Shown here: piece by piece, positions 42,312 through 50,400 of the stretch
How positions within the stretch are numbered: position 1 is the stretch's first letter
How the letters are laid out: every line of letters starts with the position of its first letter
Source: Mucilaginibacter pineti
GTDB lineage: Bacteria > Bacteroidota > Bacteroidia > Sphingobacteriales > Sphingobacteriaceae
Assembly: GCF_900101875.1 (NCBI RefSeq)
Contig: NZ_FNAI01000012.1
Coordinates: 124,001-188,000, forward strand
Reading direction: 5' to 3'
Length of the DNA stretch: 64,000 nt
Position numbers and translations under genes: made by a program
Notes under the pieces: generated by a model
What the model was told of the DNA's origin: nothing
The model's input: the letters and a program-made list of their open reading frames with translations, nothing else
The model's database searches: none

Positions 42312-43667
42312 ATGAATATTACACAGGAAAAAGTAGATGCCCTGAATGCGGTTGTTAAAATTAACATAAACCCTGAAGATTATCAGCCACGTGTTGAGAA
42401 AGCCATTAAGGAAAATGCAAAAAAAGCTAAGTTGCCAGGCTTCCGCGCGGGAATGGTGCCAGCATCACATATAAAAAGAATGTACGGTAAAAGTATTTTG
42501 GTTGATGAGATCAATAACCTTTTATCAGATACATTAAGCAAATATATCGACGAAGAGAAACTGGAAGTATTGGGTCAGCCTTTACCAAAGGTAGATGATA
42601 GCAAAGAATATAACTGGGATTTTAACGATAATTTCGAGTTCAATTATGAACTTGGCCTAGCGCCTGATTTCAGTATCGATTTTTCATCAAAAGATACCCT
42701 TACCGAGTATGTAATTAAAGTTGATGACGAAACGCTGGCCTCACGTATTAAAAACATACGTAAGAGCTATGGCAAAATGACAAATCCTGACGTATCGGCA
42801 GATGATGACGTGCTTTATTCAGAATTAGTTCAACTTTCTCCGGATGGTAGTGTTTTTGAGGACGGTATAAGCAATACAGCATCTATCAGATTAGATCAGA
42901 TCAAGGACGAAGCTATTAAAGCTTCCCTTATCGGTGTAAAAAAAGGTGATGTACTGACGTTTGATATTCAGAAAGCTTTTGATAACGATGCGCCCAAGGT
43001 TGCTGGCTTATTAAAAATTGAAGAAGATGAAGCGGCCGGTTTAAAATCGAACTTTCAGCTAACTGTTAAAAACGTTAACCGTTTAGAAGAAGGTGATTTA
43101 AATCAGGAGTTCTTTGACAAATTATTTGGTGAAGGTGTAGTAACAACCGAAGCGGAATTTACAGCTAAAATTACCGAAGAGCTGGAAACAATGATGGTGC
43201 AGGATTCTGAACGCAAATTGCAGGATGACATCTACAAAATGAGCATCAACAAAGTTCAGTTTAATTTACCTGACGAATTTTTAAAACGCTGGTTAAAGGT
43301 TACTAACGAAAAACTGACCGACGAAGAACTGGAAGGCGGTTACAATGATTTTGCTCAAAACCTTAAATGGACTTTGATTGAAAACAAAGTGATCCGTGAT
43401 AACAGCATCGAAATTAAATACGATGAGGTTTTTTCAGTAGCAAAACAACGTTTAGATCAGCAATTCAGGATGTACAGCCCGCAACCGATCCCAGAAGATC
43501 AGTTGGCCCAGTACACTGTACAATACCTGCAAAACAAAGAGAATGCTAACAAAATATTTGAAGAAGTGAAAGCATTAAAGGTGTTTGATTTTATTAAAGG
43601 TGTTATCACTTTAGATAAAAAAGATATCCTTTTCACTGAATTCAGTAAATTGGTTACCGAGAAATAA
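42312..43667 (+). CDS. tig: Trigger factor, ribosome-associated chaperone
   Basis: Trigger factor binds nascent chains at the ribosome exit tunnel. At 451 residues the length is typical. The ribosome-binding N-terminus is recognisable (VKININPEDYQPRVEKAIKE, KLPGFRAGMVPASHIKRMYG, where GFRxGxxP is the signature). The central prolyl isomerase region (about 155-245) is divergent, as usual in Bacteroidota, and the C-terminal helical domain completes it. It precedes clpP and clpX, the conserved order tig-clpP-clpX, though each has its own 3' hairpin here. Confidence 0.93.
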   Translation: MNITQEKVDALNAVVKININPEDYQPRVEKAIKENAKKAKLPGFRAGMVPASHIKRMYGKSILVDEINNLLSDTLSKYIDEEKLEVLGQPLPKVDDSKEYNWDFNDNFEFNYELGLAPDFSIDFSSKDTLTEYVIKVDDETLASRIKNIRKSYGKMTNPDVSADDDVLYSELVQLSPDGSVFEDGISNTASIRLDQIKDEAIKASLIGVKKGDVLTFDIQKAFDNDAPKVAGLLKIEEDEAAGLKSNFQLTVKNVNRLEEGDLNQEFFDKLFGEGVVTTEAEFTAKITEELETMMVQDSERKLQDDIYKMSINKVQFNLPDEFLKRWLKVTNEKLTDEELEGGYNDFAQNLKWTLIENKVIRDNSIEIKYDEVFSVAKQRLDQQFRMYSPQPIPEDQLAQYTVQYLQNKENANKIFEEVKALKVFDFIKGVITLDKKDILFTEFSKLVTEK

Positions 43668-43690
43668 GCTACTTTTTAAAGTATATATAT

Positions 43691-43723
43691 CACCAAAAGC
43701 AACTCACAAGGTTGCTTTTGGTG
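43691..43723 (+). terminator. Hairpin after tig
   Basis: CACCAAAAGCAAC, loop TCACAAG, GTTGCTTTTGGTG: a perfect 13-pair stem 23 bases after the tig stop. A T run is weak, so it may stabilise the mRNA end rather than terminate. Confidence 0.6.
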
Positions 43724-43738
43724 TATAAGGGTGTTTTT

Positions 43739-43862
43739 TAGTCCGGAAGTCTGAAAAGTCCGTAAGTACGGAAAGACAGCAGGTTTTAAAAAAGAGTATC
43801 AGGTGTTATGCTAAGTAACAATCGATATCTTTCGGACTATCCGACTTCCGGTCTTCCCGACT
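43739..43862. repeat. Word-repeat inverted repeat upstream of clpP (AGTCCGGAAG-type)
   Basis: Left copies AGTCCGGAAGTCTG, AAGTCCGTAAGTACGG (43740-43772) face right copies CTTTCGGACTATCCGACTTC and CGGTCTTCCCGACT (43831-43862). The same word flanks clpP on its other side (44706-44826). Confidence 0.75.
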
Positions 43863-43982
43863 CTCTTCACCACAAAATAATTTTTACTTTATAAAAACTA
43901 TCTTTTAAAAATTGTATTCAACTAAAAACTATATTTATTGCGACATAAAAACCGCGATCCTAAAAAATAACAAACAAAAACC

Positions 43983-44705
43983 ATGAGTAGTAACATCGAT
44001 AAGAACGAATTCAGAAAATACGCTGTTAAACATCACCGTATTAACAGTATCTACGTAGATAAATATATTGCTGGTGTTGATAGGGCCAGCCAGCCAACCG
44101 GTATTTACCAGCCAACCGGTATGACGCCTTATATTATTGAAGAGCGCCAGTTAAACGTGGCCCAGATGGACGTATTCTCGCGTCTGATGATGGACCGTAT
44201 CATTTTCCTTGGCGATGCGATTTATGAAAATATTGCAAACATTATTCAGGCTCAATTGCTTTTCCTGCAGTCTGCCGATGCAAAACGCGATATTCAGATC
44301 TACATTAATTCACCAGGCGGTTCTGTTTATGCAGGTTTGGGAATTTATGATACCATGCAATTCATTTCAAATGACGTTGCAACAATTTGTACAGGTATGG
44401 CGGCATCAATGGCAGCAGTGCTATTATGCGCAGGTACCGAAGGTAAAAGGGCAATATTGCCGCATGCAAGGGTAATGATCCACCAGCCATCCGGCGGTGC
44501 ACAAGGCCAGCAATCTGATATTGAGATCTCTTACCATGAGATCACTAAATTGAAGAAAGAACTGTACCAGATCATTGCAGATCATAGCGGTGCGCCGTTC
44601 CAGAAAGTTTGGGATGCATCAGATCGTGATTACTGGATGATTGCAGAAGAAGCCAAAGAATTTGGAATGGTGGATGAGATTTTAAAAGGAAGCAAAGGGA
44701 AATAA
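43983..44705 (+). CDS. clpP: ATP-dependent Clp protease proteolytic subunit
   Basis: The 240-residue serine protease subunit that degrades unfolded proteins fed by ClpX. The catalytic Ser is S142 in GMAASMA, His is H167 in MIHQPSGG and Asp is D214 or D216 in DASDRDYWM. The N-terminal extension of about 45 residues before the ClpP core is typical of Bacteroidota. It contains a small duplication, QPTGIYQPTGM (residues 37-47), encoded by a near-perfect repeat at 44090-44120. It is followed by clpX with a 169 bp spacer that contains a word-repeat hairpin and the clpX promoter. Confidence 0.97.
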   Translation: MSSNIDKNEFRKYAVKHHRINSIYVDKYIAGVDRASQPTGIYQPTGMTPYIIEERQLNVAQMDVFSRLMMDRIIFLGDAIYENIANIIQAQLLFLQSADAKRDIQIYINSPGGSVYAGLGIYDTMQFISNDVATICTGMAASMAAVLLCAGTEGKRAILPHARVMIHQPSGGAQGQQSDIEISYHEITKLKKELYQIIADHSGAPFQKVWDASDRDYWMIAEEAKEFGMVDEILKGSKGK

Positions 44706-44826
44706 GTTTAAAAGTCCGGAAGTTTTTAGTCCGGAAAGTCCGAAAGAAAAATAAATCAGTGGAATCCCAAAGTGATTTTTTTACTTTCGGACTTCACTGA
44801 CTTTTCCGTCTTACGGACTATGAAAC
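44706..44826. repeat. Word-repeat inverted repeat downstream of clpP (AGTCCGGAAG-type)
   Basis: AAGTCCGGAAGT, TAGTCCGGAAAGTCCGAAAG (44711-44747) face ACTTTCGGACTTC, CTTTTCCGTCTTACGGACTA (44782-44821). It begins one base after the clpP stop. Its tip AAATCA...TGATTTTTTT can act as a terminator. Confidence 0.78.
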
Positions 44827-44857
44827 TTTGTTTTCTCGCTTCAAATGACTAATTTTG
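44827..44857 (+). promoter_or_regulatory. Promoter of clpX
   Basis: TTTG (44827-44830), 19-base spacer, TAATTTTG (44850-44857): exact match to the Bacteroidota housekeeping promoter, 17 bases before the clpX ATG. Confidence 0.75.
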
Positions 44858-44874
44858 ATTAACAAACAAATCAG

Positions 44875-46113
44875 ATGAATAAAAGCAGTAAGGAAATCAG
44901 GTGTTCATTTTGTGGCGCCGGCAAACAGGATTCCCTGATGTTAATAGCAGGTCTTGACGCGCATATTTGCGATAAATGCGTGAACCAGGCTAATGAGATA
45001 TTGGCTGAGGAGTTAAAGGTACGTAAAGTAAAGTCGTCGCCATTGGCGCCAGCATTGCTTAAGCCGGCAGAGATCAAAAGCCACCTGGATCAGTATGTAA
45101 TTGGGCAGGATGATGCTAAAAAGATTCTCGCGGTAGCTGTATATAATCACTACAAGCGTTTAAACCAACGCGTTGATAAGGATGATGTGGAGATTGAAAA
45201 ATCAAACATTATTATGGTTGGCGAAACCGGTACAGGTAAGACCCTGCTGGCAAAAACGCTGGCTAAAATATTAAACGTTCCGTTTTGTATTTGCGATGCC
45301 ACGGTATTAACCGAGGCTGGTTACGTAGGTGAGGATGTGGAAAGCATACTTACCCGCTTACTGCAATCTGCCGATTACGATGTGACCCTTGCCGAAAAAG
45401 GCATTGTTTATATTGATGAAGTTGATAAAATTGCCCGCAAAAGCGATAACGCTTCCATCACCCGTGATGTATCTGGCGAAGGCGTACAGCAGGCATTGTT
45501 AAAAATACTGGAAGGTACAATGGTTAATGTACCGCCGCAGGGAGGCCGTAAGCACCCCGATCAAAAAATGATCACTGTTAATACCAGCAACATATTGTTT
45601 ATATGCGGTGGTGCCTTTGATGGTATCGACCGTAAGATAGCCAACCGTCTGCGTACACAAACAGTAGGATATAAGCTTAAGCGTGATGATGGCGAGATAG
45701 ATATGAAAAATCTGTACAAGTACATCACCCCGCAGGATCTGAAATCATTTGGATTGATACCCGAGCTTATCGGTCGTTTGCCAATCCTAACTTACCTTAA
45801 CCCACTTGATAGGGAAGCATTGCGTAATATACTAACCGAGCCTAAAAATTCGTTACTTAAACAGTACAAAAAACTGTTTGATTACGAAAACGTAAAGCTT
45901 GATTTTGAAGATGAAGTGCTGGAGTTTATTGTTGATAAGGCAATGGAATTTAAACTGGGTGCAAGGGGTTTAAGATCAATATGTGAGGCAATTATGATAG
46001 ATGCCATGTTTGAGTTTCCATCTAAAAAAGATGTTAAACGCTTGCATGTAACCTTGGATTACGCACACGAAAAGTTTGAAAAATCGGATCTGAAAAAATT
46101 AAAGGTAGCTTAA
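44875..46113 (+). CDS. clpX: ATP-dependent Clp protease ATP-binding subunit
   Basis: An AAA+ unfoldase of 412 residues that delivers substrates to ClpP. The N-terminal zinc-binding domain has C10, C13, C32 and C35 (CSFCGAG, ICDKC). Walker A is GETGTGKT and Walker B is VYIDEVDKI; the GYVGEDVES pore-loop region is present. It has its own exact promoter 17 bases upstream, so it can be expressed apart from clpP. A GC hairpin (46206-46230) follows. Confidence 0.98.
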   Translation: MNKSSKEIRCSFCGAGKQDSLMLIAGLDAHICDKCVNQANEILAEELKVRKVKSSPLAPALLKPAEIKSHLDQYVIGQDDAKKILAVAVYNHYKRLNQRVDKDDVEIEKSNIIMVGETGTGKTLLAKTLAKILNVPFCICDATVLTEAGYVGEDVESILTRLLQSADYDVTLAEKGIVYIDEVDKIARKSDNASITRDVSGEGVQQALLKILEGTMVNVPPQGGRKHPDQKMITVNTSNILFICGGAFDGIDRKIANRLRTQTVGYKLKRDDGEIDMKNLYKYITPQDLKSFGLIPELIGRLPILTYLNPLDREALRNILTEPKNSLLKQYKKLFDYENVKLDFEDEVLEFIVDKAMEFKLGARGLRSICEAIMIDAMFEFPSKKDVKRLHVTLDYAHEKFEKSDLKKLKVA

Positions 46114-46205
46114 CATTTGACAAAATTTAAATAGCTATTTTTATTAAAGTAAATGCAGACCCTGGTGCAACGCCGGGGTTTGTTGTATAAGCAGAAATTT
46201 TTAAC

Positions 46206-46230
46206 AGGCAGTCTTTTTTAAGGCTGCCTT
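46206..46230 (+). terminator. Hairpin after clpX
   Basis: AGGCAGTC, loop TTTTTTAA, GGCTGCCTTT. The T tail is short, so termination is only probable. It lies just before the AMP nucleosidase leader. Confidence 0.5.
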
Positions 46231-46259
46231 TGGAGATTAAAAGCATAAAAAATAGAACT

Positions 46260-47114
46260 ATGAACGAAGAATTGAATGTTAAAAAAGACCCTACTGCTGC
46301 ACCGGTAGTAAAAGAGGTGCACTCGCCCATAAAATCGGGTTTAAAAACTAAAGATGCTATTGTGGCCAACTGGCTGCCCCGTTATACCGGCCGGCCACTG
46401 GAAGCATTTGGCGAATACATTATACTTACCAATTTTTCTAAATACATTCAGCTGTTTTCGCAATGGAATGATGATGCGCCAATTATGGGGCTTGAGAAAC
46501 CCATGCAAAGCGTTACAGCTAATGGTATTACCATTATTAACTTTGGTATGGGCAGCTCGGTAGCAGCTACGGTAATGGACTTGCTTACGGCTATTCACCC
46601 TAAAGCGGTAATATTTTTAGGTAAATGCGGCGGCCTTAAACGTAAAAACAATGTCGGCGATCTGATACTGCCTATAGCCGCCATCAGGGGCGAAGGTACA
46701 TCAAACGATTACCTGCCGCCAGAAGTGCCCGCATTACCCTCATTTGCACTGCAAAAAGCTATATCAACCACCATACGTGATTTTGCCCGCGATTATTGGA
46801 CAGGTACTTGTTACACCACTAACCGTCGCGTTTGGGAACACGATAAAGTATTCAAAAAATACTTGAAAGATCTGCGTGCCATGGCTGTAGATATGGAAAC
46901 AGCAACTATATTCACAACCGGTTTTGCCAACAAGATCCCTACAGGGGCATTGCTCTTAGTATCAGACCAGCCAATGGTTCCCGAGGGCGTAAAAACTGCC
47001 GAAAGCGATTCGACAGTAACCGAACAATATGTAGAAACGCACCTGCGTATAGGTATTGAATCATTAAAACAGTTGATCAATAACGGTTTAACGGTTAAGC
47101 ATCTGAAGTTTTAA
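46260..47114 (+). CDS. amn: AMP nucleosidase (short form)
   Basis: Hydrolyses AMP to adenine and ribose 5-phosphate. From ATG 46260 the protein has 284 residues, the short form usual in Bacteroidota that lacks the N-terminal domain of the enterobacterial enzyme. The nucleoside phosphorylase fold is visible: FGMGSSVAATVMDLLTAI, FLGKCGGLKRKNNVGDLILP and the base-binding AVDMETATIFTTGF. An upstream in-frame TTG at 46230 falls on the clpX hairpin and was rejected. It is followed by a 306-base gap filled with REP-like repeats. Confidence 0.9.
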   Translation: MNEELNVKKDPTAAPVVKEVHSPIKSGLKTKDAIVANWLPRYTGRPLEAFGEYIILTNFSKYIQLFSQWNDDAPIMGLEKPMQSVTANGITIINFGMGSSVAATVMDLLTAIHPKAVIFLGKCGGLKRKNNVGDLILPIAAIRGEGTSNDYLPPEVPALPSFALQKAISTTIRDFARDYWTGTCYTTNRRVWEHDKVFKKYLKDLRAMAVDMETATIFTTGFANKIPTGALLLVSDQPMVPEGVKTAESDSTVTEQYVETHLRIGIESLKQLINNGLTVKHLKF

Positions 47115-47156
47115 TTAGTTTATTTGTTTATGGTTCATTGGTTCAATATTGGTTCT

Positions 47157-47204
47157 GTCATTCTGAATTTTAAAATCCGTGGCCTCTGAAGGTTGAAATG
47201 ACAT
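47157..47204. repeat. Degenerate REP-like inverted repeat
   Basis: TGTCATTCTGAA at the left and TTGAAATGACA at the right enclose about 25 bases with GGCCTCT as in the copies beside it. Probably a decayed relative. Confidence 0.5.
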
Positions 47205-47222
47205 GGCAAAGTATAAAAAAAA

Positions 47223-47296
47223 GGCTGTCATGCTGAGCCTGTCGAAGCATAGCGGGCAAAGGCCTCTACGCGCGACCCTTCGACAAGGGTGACAGG
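47223..47296. repeat. REP-like inverted repeat, copy B
   Basis: Nearly the reverse complement of copy A at 13667-13744, sharing GGCTGTCATGCTGAGCCTGT and the central GCATAGCGGGCAAAGGCCTCT-like core. It lacks a five-base block (GCTCA/CTCAG) within the right arm and differs in a few bases after GGCCTCT. Confidence 0.85.
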
Positions 47297-47310
47297 CTCT
47301 TTACGCATAA

Positions 47311-47394
47311 CTTGTCATTCTGAGCGTAGCGAAGAATCTATTATACGCTTTGCATGTCGGCGATTAGATTCTTCGCTACGCTCAGAATAACAAG
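47311..47394. repeat. REP-like inverted repeat of a second family
   Basis: CTTGTCATTCTGAGCGTAGC on the left pairs with GCTACGCTCAGAATAACAAG on the right, extending through GAAGAATCTA/TAGATTCTTC. About 30 bases of stem and a 25-base loop. It is a distinct sequence family from copies A and B. Confidence 0.8.
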
Positions 47395-47420
47395 GTGGTA
47401 ATAAATTGACAAAGACCGCA

Positions 47421-50400
47421 CTAATGAATCACCGAACCAATAACCACCTTCTTCATTCCTTCCCGCCCATAAAATACGGGGAAATACATCATTTCGGCCT
47501 TTGCAGGGTTTAGGGTGTATTTGCCGTCATAGCGCGGCATTAGTTTAATGATGAAAGTGTATTTGCCCTGTTTAAGTTTGCGGCAAAAGATGCTTACTTT
47601 CTCCTTAAAATATTCGCGGTGTACCTCGTTGTTGGTCCATGATTGTTCCTTACTTTCATAGCTGCAGCCTGCCGGGATAGGGATCTCTACCATTACAAAA
47701 TCGGCATCGCCTTTGGCGGTTACTTCAGCTTTTAATTCAACGGCTTCACCGCCCTTTAGTTGGGTTATGGTTTTGCTTTGTTTCTCAAACGAGGTGTTTA
47801 CGGTAAAATCCTTGTTTATCTTTTCGGGCTTGGCGTTCCAGAATTGCTGATAGCCGGTTATGTAAGCAGGTAAGGTGCCGGTTTTGCTGATGCTTAGCTC
47901 TTTATCAGTAAGGGTAGCCGTGTAAGGGAACTGGCTTATAATTTCGGTTTTTGAACCTTTAATTGTTATCGAAACCGGTTTTACCTGCTCACCGTTAACC
48001 AGCATATCGGGCAAAATGGTATTCAATATTAAAGCCGACTCGTAGGTATTGCGCCACTCGCCATGGCTGCGCTGTTCTAAAAAATAGCCCCTTATTTTGG
48101 CAAGCAGGTTTGTGTGTTTACCTTCTTCTTTTAATATCTGGTAAGCCAAGGCACTTAACTGGATGGAATTGTCAAAAAAGCGATAACTATCCTCGCCCCA
48201 ATAAATATTGCCAAACATGGTATGGTGCTGAGAGGACAGCAGACTGTCAATTTTAATTGAAACGCCGGTTTGCTGTTTAAGTAACATCAGCCTTAACTTA
48301 TCATAGCCGGTAGGGGGATAGCCGGTTTTTGATTTAATGGCGGCATTTTCTTTTGTTATCGCCTCTGCATATTTAGCATAGTCAACCTTGGCATCCAGTT
48401 TATGCAACAGCTCCAGGCAGGTGAGTTTATCGGCGCCCTTGTAGCTCTCCAATTGATAAACCAGGTAGTCAGTTAGTTTTTTATTATCCAGCTGAATTTG
48501 ATAACCATTCTGTTGGGCATCCAGCAGGGCGTTTACAGCATGCAGACTTATCCATAGTTCTTCTTCGGTATCTTTCCACCAGCCCCAGGTGCCGGTGCTT
48601 TTGCGGTTGTCCTGTAGTTTTTTAATAACCTCGGTAATGTTTTTGCCGTACTTAAATGGCTCGCCCAGGAATTTTTTGATCCGCCGTTCGTTGAGCAATC
48701 CTATCAGCTTTGATGCCAACTGCTCGTTACATAGGTATTTGTATTCTCTAAGTTTGCGGGCTTCCTCTGCAAGGGCAGGCAATACCGAAGCCTCGGCCCT
48801 AAAAGTAACCGGACCTAACGCGGGGTCAAACTTCAGGGAAACAGTGGTATCATTGTTCAGGGCTTCAAATATCCCTTTGGTTTCCTTTACACCCTGCTCC
48901 ATCACCGGGATCTTTCGGCGTTCACCATCGCTGTAGCCTTTATCGCCCTTTATGCTGTATTCAAAGGTAAGGCTGTCGGTAGCATCGGCAGTAATATTTA
49001 AGGTATCAATAAGGGAGTTTTTTACATCAAGGGCGCCTTGTTTAAGCAGTTTACCGTTATAAGTAAAAGTTCTGTTAACGTTTACCGGCTGCGCGTTGTA
49101 GTTAAGTACTTTGCCTATTAAATTAAGCTCATCGCCCGCAACGGCAAATTGCGGGGCTATAAAGTTGGCGCTTATGGGTTTGTACGATTTTACCTGGTTC
49201 TCAATAAAACCTGTTTGCTGATGATCAGTAATACCGGTCACAAAGGTTCGCCAGTTAGTAATATCATCTGGGTAGGTTGCGGTAAAGCTGGCATGTCCCT
49301 GTGCATCGGTAAGTAGTTTTGGTTGCCAGTAGGCGTAATCAGAAAAGTTTTTGCGTAAAGTGGGTTCGCCATTGGATTGTTGTGTGGCTGCATCCTGAGG
49401 TACATTGTTGCCTTTTTTGGTGGTTATAATTATAGCGCCATTTTTTGCCTGTACCCCATATAAGGCAACCGCAGCAGCATCTTTAAGGACATTTATACTT
49501 AAAATGTCAGCAGGATTAATGGTATCCATACCTGCCGCTATATTTCCGTCAATTATGTAAAGGACTTTTGATTCCAATCCCGAGATTGAAGATATTCCCC
49601 TGATCTGTACAGTGCCCCTGAAGCCCGGTGCTCCGGCAATTAACCCGGAAACCTTACCCTGCAGCAACTGTTCAATATTAGCTACAGGCGCATCGGTAAT
49701 AACAGATACGGAGCCGGTCATCTCTCTTTTTCTTACCGAGCCATATCCAATAACTGCCACTTCATTCAAGGATTTTTGGCTTTCTTCGAGCACTATATAA
49801 ACTTTGTCGCCCGACTTAATCGCTATCTCCTGACTCTGATAGCCAATAAAGGAGAATATTAATTTGCCATTTGCAGGCACATTAATAGAAAAATTTCCCT
49901 GTGCGTTGGTTTGTGTACCCTGTGTTGTGCCTTTTATTTTTACGGATACGCCAGCCAAAGCCAGTTTACTACTTTTTTCAACTACCTGACCCGTTATTAA
50001 TGTTTTATAGCTGTCCGTATTCAGGTAACGCTCATTAAATGCCTCTTTTAATTTCAGGGCATCATTTTCAATATCACGGTCACTGTATTTCCGGATGCCG
50101 GTGCGGTTGTTGATCACATTGCTGATTTTGATGCTTACAGAATCTTTGGCATGTACAGGCAAAATGTTCAGTTTATAATTGTTAACCCCATTGGGTTTTA
50201 TAACAATGTTTTCGGCAATGTAATAAGCATCATTATGCAACAAAAAGAAAAGGCGGTATTTACCTGTTGCCAGCTGTCCAAAATCGGTTGTATTGCCGGA
50301 GTATATCCTTATAAAATCGGGATTGTTATCGCTGTAAATGATAACGTTTTTTATAAGCTCATTGTCCTCTGTTTTATGGATCTCCCTTTCTATATTCAGC

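Larger units (their letters stand above)
47115..47420. other. Repeat-filled gap between amn and the macroglobulin gene
   Basis: A 306-base region between convergent genes that holds three REP-like inverted repeats, plus GGTTCATTGGTTC words just after the amn stop. No ORF of interest. Confidence 0.6.

Noticed and set aside
44090..44120. clpP frame damage at the QPTG duplication
   Set aside because: The duplication is in frame and lies in the variable N-terminal extension; the catalytic core is intact.
43739..44826. CRISPR or phage attachment sites around clpP
   Set aside because: The repeats are short degenerate words in both orientations, without spacers or an integrase.
46230..46259. TTG 46230 as start of AMP nucleosidase
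   Set aside because: It falls at the end of the clpX hairpin; ATG 46260 gives a normal short-form N-terminus.
47157..47394. CRISPR-like array
   Set aside because: The repeats are inverted, differ in sequence and have no regular spacers.
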